From assembly GCA_002400985.2 (NCBI GenBank), contig NVRX02000007.1, forward strand, positions 24,175 through 63,122: a DNA stretch of 38,948 bases, written 5' to 3'. The position numbers and the translations under genes are program-made. The notes below the pieces were generated by a model. The model searched no databases. It saw nothing but the letters and a program-made list of their open reading frames with translations, and was not told the DNA's origin. Position 1 is the stretch's first letter. Each line of letters opens with the position of its first letter. Positions 34,850-38,948 of this stretch are shown here, piece by piece. The stretch is from Candidatus Wolfebacteria bacterium (GTDB lineage Bacteria > Patescibacteriota > Minisyncoccia > Phycocordibacterales > Phycocordibacteraceae).

Positions 34850-35920
34850 CTATTTAAAGACAGGCTGATCTTTGTCTACTGATTTATTGAGAACAACACC
34901 TTCTCCAATGTCTCTTGCAGAATATTGATTCTCTTCAAGAGGAATTGCGAAATAAAAGTCTTCACCTAATGACTCTTTTGTAAGCTTCTGACCTTTTACT
35001 AAATCTTTCTTGGCATACATTCCTCTAGAAACACTCTGAATATAATCTCTTTCTTTTTGTGGAATTTCTCTTTCACCTTCTCCTTCTCCAACCATTTCTT
35101 TTGCTGTAAGAAATGCCTTAAACCAAATGTCTGCTTGTTCTGGAAGAGAACAATACTTAGAAACTGCAATCCCATCTGCATCTATATCAACATGCCTCTC
35201 AAAAGTTCGTGCACCTTTTGCATATGCAATAGTTATAGAAGAAACCCAGTCATTATACTCATGAGTTGAAAGACCAATTACATTATTTGGATACCTGTCT
35301 ACGAGGAAATCAATTTGATGTAAGTGCAGGTCACTGTTCTCTGAAGGATACAGAGAAACACAGTGATTTACCGCAAGAGGTATATTCTTATTTTCAAACA
35401 GCTTAACAATCCTATCAATGTCCTCAATGTCTGTTCCTCCGTTTGAAACAGCTGTTGGGAGATTTGCCTCTACAATTTTATCAAGAAGACTTAGAGCTTT
35501 GGTGTCCTGGCTGGCTATTTTAAGAATTTCAATTCCAAGATCGACACAAAGATCTACTGACTTCTCATCGAATGGAGTTGCCATTGGAATGAGCCCCCTT
35601 TTCTTTATCTCATCAACAAGTTCTTGGAACTCACCTTTTGTAAGCTGCGTTGACAGAGTCTTTTTTATGTATCGAGAATTTTGACCAGGAGGAACCACGA
35701 TTTCGTCAGCACCTTTTTCTAATTTGTTTTCTTGCTGTGATGGATGGATAAACGTTTCCACATCTCGTAACTGTAGTTTAATAGCAGCTTTTATTCCATT
35801 ATTTTCAACAACATCTGCGTAATCACGAATAATCTTTAACCCCCTCTTAACATCGCCCCAATGATTATTCGCTATTTCGAGTACAAATAGATCTTCAAAA
35901 ATATTGCTTTTCATAATCAT
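34850..35920 (-). CDS. N-acetylneuraminate synthase (NeuB)-like protein with C-terminal SAF domain
   Basis: VLEIANNHWGDVKRGLKIIRDYADVVENNGIKAAIKLQ, TPFDEKSVDLCVDLGIEILKIASQD, VIGLSTHEYND, ERHVDIDADG...SVSRGMYAKKDLVKGQKLTKESL...AIPLEENQYSARDIGEGVVLNKSVDKDQPV. Confidence 0.88.
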   Translation of the reverse strand: MIMKSNIFEDLFVLEIANNHWGDVKRGLKIIRDYADVVENNGIKAAIKLQLRDVETFIHPSQQENKLEKGADEIVVPPGQNSRYIKKTLSTQLTKGEFQELVDEIKKRGLIPMATPFDEKSVDLCVDLGIEILKIASQDTKALSLLDKIVEANLPTAVSNGGTDIEDIDRIVKLFENKNIPLAVNHCVSLYPSENSDLHLHQIDFLVDRYPNNVIGLSTHEYNDWVSSITIAYAKGARTFERHVDIDADGIAVSKYCSLPEQADIWFKAFLTAKEMVGEGEGEREIPQKERDYIQSVSRGMYAKKDLVKGQKLTKESLGEDFYFAIPLEENQYSARDIGEGVVLNKSVDKDQPVFK

Positions 35921-35941
35921 TCTATAATATAGACAACTTAG

Positions 35942-37306
35942 TTATTTGCAAACTTCTTTAAAAACAGAATTTGCAAGCCTTTTGCCAGAAAAACCATCAA
36001 ATGGCGTAACAAACATCTCTACAATCTTCTCTCTTCCTTCTTTATCTTTCAGTGGGTCAGAAATATAATCATTTATATTTTGCGCCAACTCTTCAGAACT
36101 CTCTGGTAATGCTACGCCACCAGTACTAACAAGCTTTTCATAATGATCAAAGTGATCATATAAACGTCCCACTTCTTCCCAATAAGAAATCTTTCTATTT
36201 TTTGAATCAAAATTTATACATATTGTCGGCCGACCAAACACTGCAGCATCAATTGAAAGTGTTGAGGCAATGTTTATGATGACATCTGAGTGATACATAA
36301 GATTTATAAACTTTTCAGTGTCAGAAAAAGAAATTTTTGTTTTATCCATAAATATTGGATCTAAAACAACGTGTTTCAGGTTCTCAAGACCGTACTCTTC
36401 AATACTAAACAAAGAGGCAGGATGTGGCCTAAAAATAACTTGTGCAGACTCCTTTATTGCCCTTTTTTCTATAGCTTTATTTAGAATTCCAGGCAATTCA
36501 TCCTCGCTATAATAAAAATCAGACCCTCCAAGAAAAATAAGCTTCTTTGAAGAGTCTAATCCAAGTTTTTTAAAAAAGTCTTTTTTGGACATTAAATATT
36601 TCTGAGAGTTTTTATATAAATCATAGTGAGGTAATCCAATTACTTTTGTCTTAATAAGACTTGTGTTAATACTTTGAAATTTTTCTGCAGCTTCAACAAG
36701 CCATTTGTTTTGAAAAATAAATGTATCCGGGATAACAGCCAACAAACCATGGTTATTTAAATTGTCCCAACTTCTTACCATTCCAATTAAGTTAATTTTT
36801 CTTTTTTTAGCTTCAATTGCAACATGTACATCAAACTCATTATCGATTAGTGACGGGGTAAATACACTATCAAAATTACCGCGTTCAAAGACTTCTTGAA
36901 TTCTTTTTGGGGTAGTAATTTTTAAAACTAATTGCCGTATAAAAAATTGATACCATGCAAATGGAGCGAGCACCTTTCCAATAAAGCTTTTTACCAATGT
37001 AGACGAGAGCCTTGCTTGGTCTTTTTTTAAGGCCCTCATTCTGTATGTTGTAACGCTGTGCGATTGCATTCCTGTCCTTACCAAAAAATTTATAATTTTT
37101 TGGTAAGGAGTTCGTGACTCGTGAACAAATCCTTCCACAATTACATCTGGAGGTGTTTTTTCATTAAAATACTTTATTTTTTCACTCTCTACGAGAAGAG
37201 TAATTTTATTTTCTATGTTTAGTTTTTGAAATTCAGGCCAAAAATCTGTATCAAATATATTTCGACGAATAATATCTTTTGAGAAAACTAAAAGTATATT
37301 TTTCAT
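35942..37306 (-). CDS. Predicted glycosyltransferase (GT-B-like, CDP-glycerol glycerophosphotransferase-like)
   Basis: KLIFLGGSDFYYSEDELPGILNKAIEK...VIFRPHPAS...FINLMYHSDVIINIASTLSIDAAVFGRPTICINFD. Confidence 0.65.
   Translation of the reverse strand: MKNILLVFSKDIIRRNIFDTDFWPEFQKLNIENKITLLVESEKIKYFNEKTPPDVIVEGFVHESRTPYQKIINFLVRTGMQSHSVTTYRMRALKKDQARLSSTLVKSFIGKVLAPFAWYQFFIRQLVLKITTPKRIQEVFERGNFDSVFTPSLIDNEFDVHVAIEAKKRKINLIGMVRSWDNLNNHGLLAVIPDTFIFQNKWLVEAAEKFQSINTSLIKTKVIGLPHYDLYKNSQKYLMSKKDFFKKLGLDSSKKLIFLGGSDFYYSEDELPGILNKAIEKRAIKESAQVIFRPHPASLFSIEEYGLENLKHVVLDPIFMDKTKISFSDTEKFINLMYHSDVIINIASTLSIDAAVFGRPTICINFDSKNRKISYWEEVGRLYDHFDHYEKLVSTGGVALPESSEELAQNINDYISDPLKDKEGREKIVEMFVTPFDGFSGKRLANSVFKEVCK
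37075..37109. repeat. 16-bp perfect inverted repeat inside the glycosyltransferase CDS
   Basis: TCCTTACCAAAAAATT TAT AATTTTTTGGTAAGGA. Confidence 0.9.
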
Positions 37307-38142
37307 ACTGGTTTTTTAGAAGCCTCTATAATATACGTTTTAAATCCATCTGGTTTTTCAGCATTGAGACTAATCTTATATGAAAAACTATTTTTTTCAA
37401 AAAAGTTTAAAATATCAGACAAATTATTATCTTCAACACCAAAGGCGTAATGATACTCCATAAGTATAGACTTGATGTTCTTTGAAGATGCAGCTGCACT
37501 CAAATCCTTAAACACTGATCCTTCTGAAAGTTGTACATCTATTTTTAACAAATCAACATCTTCATCAATATATTCAGAAAGTTTACTTTTTCTTACTGTA
37601 ACTTCTGTGCCTCCTCGTCTCTCTTCTAAAGAGGTTGTCGATGCAAGAGACATTCCTTCTCGAATAAATAAACTAACCGTACCTTCTGAATCTGAAAGAG
37701 CCGTGCTGCACACGCTTACACCCTTCAGGTTATTTGCTTCTATATTTTTCTCTAAAAGGGCAACGACGTCCGGAGAAGGTTCAAATACTTTTATTTTCGC
37801 ACCTGGATACAGGTGTTTGAAATATAATACTGATACTCCTATATTTCCGCCACAGTCATAGATCGTTGGGTTGTTTTTCTTGAATTTAAAATAATACGCC
37901 TCATCTATAAATATTTCTTCTATTAACATCTCTAATTCAGAAATAGTTTTAAAATAAATTTTAAAACCTAAAAATTTAATTGATTTTAAATGTAAAATAC
38001 GACCATTTAAAAAATTAGCAAAAGCAATCTTTGTATAGAAATAGAACAAAGAAACCTTCTCCAAAATTTTTGTATTTTTGCTAAAAAAGATTTTGGCTAT
38101 GTTTAAAAAATATTTCTTTATTCTGTGTTGAATATTTTTCAT
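37303..38142 (-). CDS. FkbM-family methyltransferase
   Basis: IYDCGGNIGVSVLYFKHLYPGAKIKVFEPSPDVVALLEKNIEANNLKGVSVCSTALSDSEG, DLLKIDVQLSEGSVFKDL. Confidence 0.87.
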   Translation of the reverse strand: MKNIQHRIKKYFLNIAKIFFSKNTKILEKVSLFYFYTKIAFANFLNGRILHLKSIKFLGFKIYFKTISELEMLIEEIFIDEAYYFKFKKNNPTIYDCGGNIGVSVLYFKHLYPGAKIKVFEPSPDVVALLEKNIEANNLKGVSVCSTALSDSEGTVSLFIREGMSLASTTSLEERRGGTEVTVRKSKLSEYIDEDVDLLKIDVQLSEGSVFKDLSAAASSKNIKSILMEYHYAFGVEDNNLSDILNFFEKNSFSYKISLNAEKPDGFKTYIIEASKKPV

Positions 38143-38145
38143 ATA

Positions 38146-38948
38146 TTATTTCTTAAGAGCAACTAACATAATGTGAGAAAAGCTTCGCGCATTCAAGTCA
38201 ATTACCCTACTCACGTCACTTACAAAAGATATTTTAAATTTAGCTTTTTCAAGACTGGAGACTATACCTGAAAGTAAGTTTGTCTCTCCAGAAATAGAAT
38301 GGTACTCCATCGTTATACGTCTTATTTTTTGCAGCACATTACTTTCTGAGAGTTCCTCAATAACTTGACCTTCTGCACCCTCTATATCTATCTTGAGAAA
38401 GTCTACTTCTTTTGTAATGTAACTAGATAATTTTACTACACAAACTTTGATACTCTTTTTCATGTTTGATTTATCATGAGTGTCGGTCATTCCTTTAGAA
38501 ATAGTTGCAGCCCTTTTGTCTCCAAACATCTCAATTTCTCCCTCCTCTGCGCCAACAGCCTTTGTAATTATCTCAACATCAACTAAATTATTATTTGTAA
38601 TATTTCTTTGTAAGATTTCAGCATTTTCAGGAAGCGCTTCAAACACCTTAATGTGTGCGCCTGGGTATAGGTATTTAAAATACAGTACTGACATTCCAAT
38701 ATTTCCACCACAATCTATTATACAAGGACTTTCTTTTTCAGAATCAAAATAATAATTATCTTCTAAAAATATTTCCCTAAATGTCCAATAGAAATCTGAA
38801 AAGTCATCGAATTCAATAACAAAAGAAAGAAAACGTTGTTTTTTAACATTAAGAAATCTTCCGTCAAAAAACCTATTAAAAATGATGAGAACATACGAAT
38901 AGAAAAATATTAATTTTTGGGAAAATAAAAGATATTTTTTGGAAAAAA
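38146..38948 (-). CDS. FkbM-family methyltransferase, partial (5' end beyond window)
   Basis: The ORF-track Met at 38694 is internal. The frame stays open to the window edge: ...SYVLIIFNRFFDGRFLNVKKQRFLSFVIEFDDFSDFYWTFREIFLEDNYYFDSEKESPCIIDCGGNIGMSVLYFKYLYPGAHIKVFE, aligning with the adjacent paralogue; DFLKIDIEGAEGQVIEEL. Confidence 0.87.
   Translation of the reverse strand, partial: FSKKYLLFSQKLIFFYSYVLIIFNRFFDGRFLNVKKQRFLSFVIEFDDFSDFYWTFREIFLEDNYYFDSEKESPCIIDCGGNIGMSVLYFKYLYPGAHIKVFEALPENAEILQRNITNNNLVDVEIITKAVGAEEGEIEMFGDKRAATISKGMTDTHDKSNMKKSIKVCVVKLSSYITKEVDFLKIDIEGAEGQVIEELSESNVLQKIRRITMEYHSISGETNLLSGIVSSLEKAKFKISFVSDVSRVIDLNARSFSHIMLVALKK

Overview
Window of a bacterial chromosome. 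The compact gene set (split transketolase, rpiB, class I aldolase, gatB/obg/secA, Lys/Arg-rich H1-like protein, giant surface protein) looks like Patescibacteria/CPR, but this taxonomy is inference. Layout: (i) 0.2-7.5 kb, a sugar-phosphate cluster on the minus strand: 2-hydroxyacid dehydrogenase, class I FBP aldolase, split transketolase, rpe, rpiB, gap, plus a PfkB kinase on the plus strand. (ii) 7.5-8.8 kb, two type II toxin-antitoxin modules. (iii) 8.8-22.1 kb, one 4420-aa ORF. It has an N-terminal excisionase/MerR-like HTH, a TM segment, a long N/T/S-rich and 'GNVGIGTTSP'-repeat stalk (32 copies counted by eye), two tandem peptidase-S74-like chaperone domains and C-terminal Ig-like domains. 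(iv) 22.8-23.5 kb, a second protein with the same HTH type and a C-terminal TM, preceded by a perfect 20-bp palindrome inside its putative promoter. (v) 23.6-29.0 kb, gatB, obg, secA and an H1-like protein. (vi) 29.3-38.9 kb, a surface-polysaccharide region: O-antigen ligase/polymerase-TPR, SNase, TM-wHTH, Wzx flippase, HAD, CMP-sugar transferase, NeuB-like synthase, glycosyltransferase and two FkbM methyltransferases. The best candidate for something undescribed is the pair of membrane-tethered HTH proteins, one of which is the giant adhesin itself, together with their palindromic promoter elements. No rRNA, tRNA, CRISPR array or transposase was recognised. All family calls come from reading motifs by eye; no database search was run.
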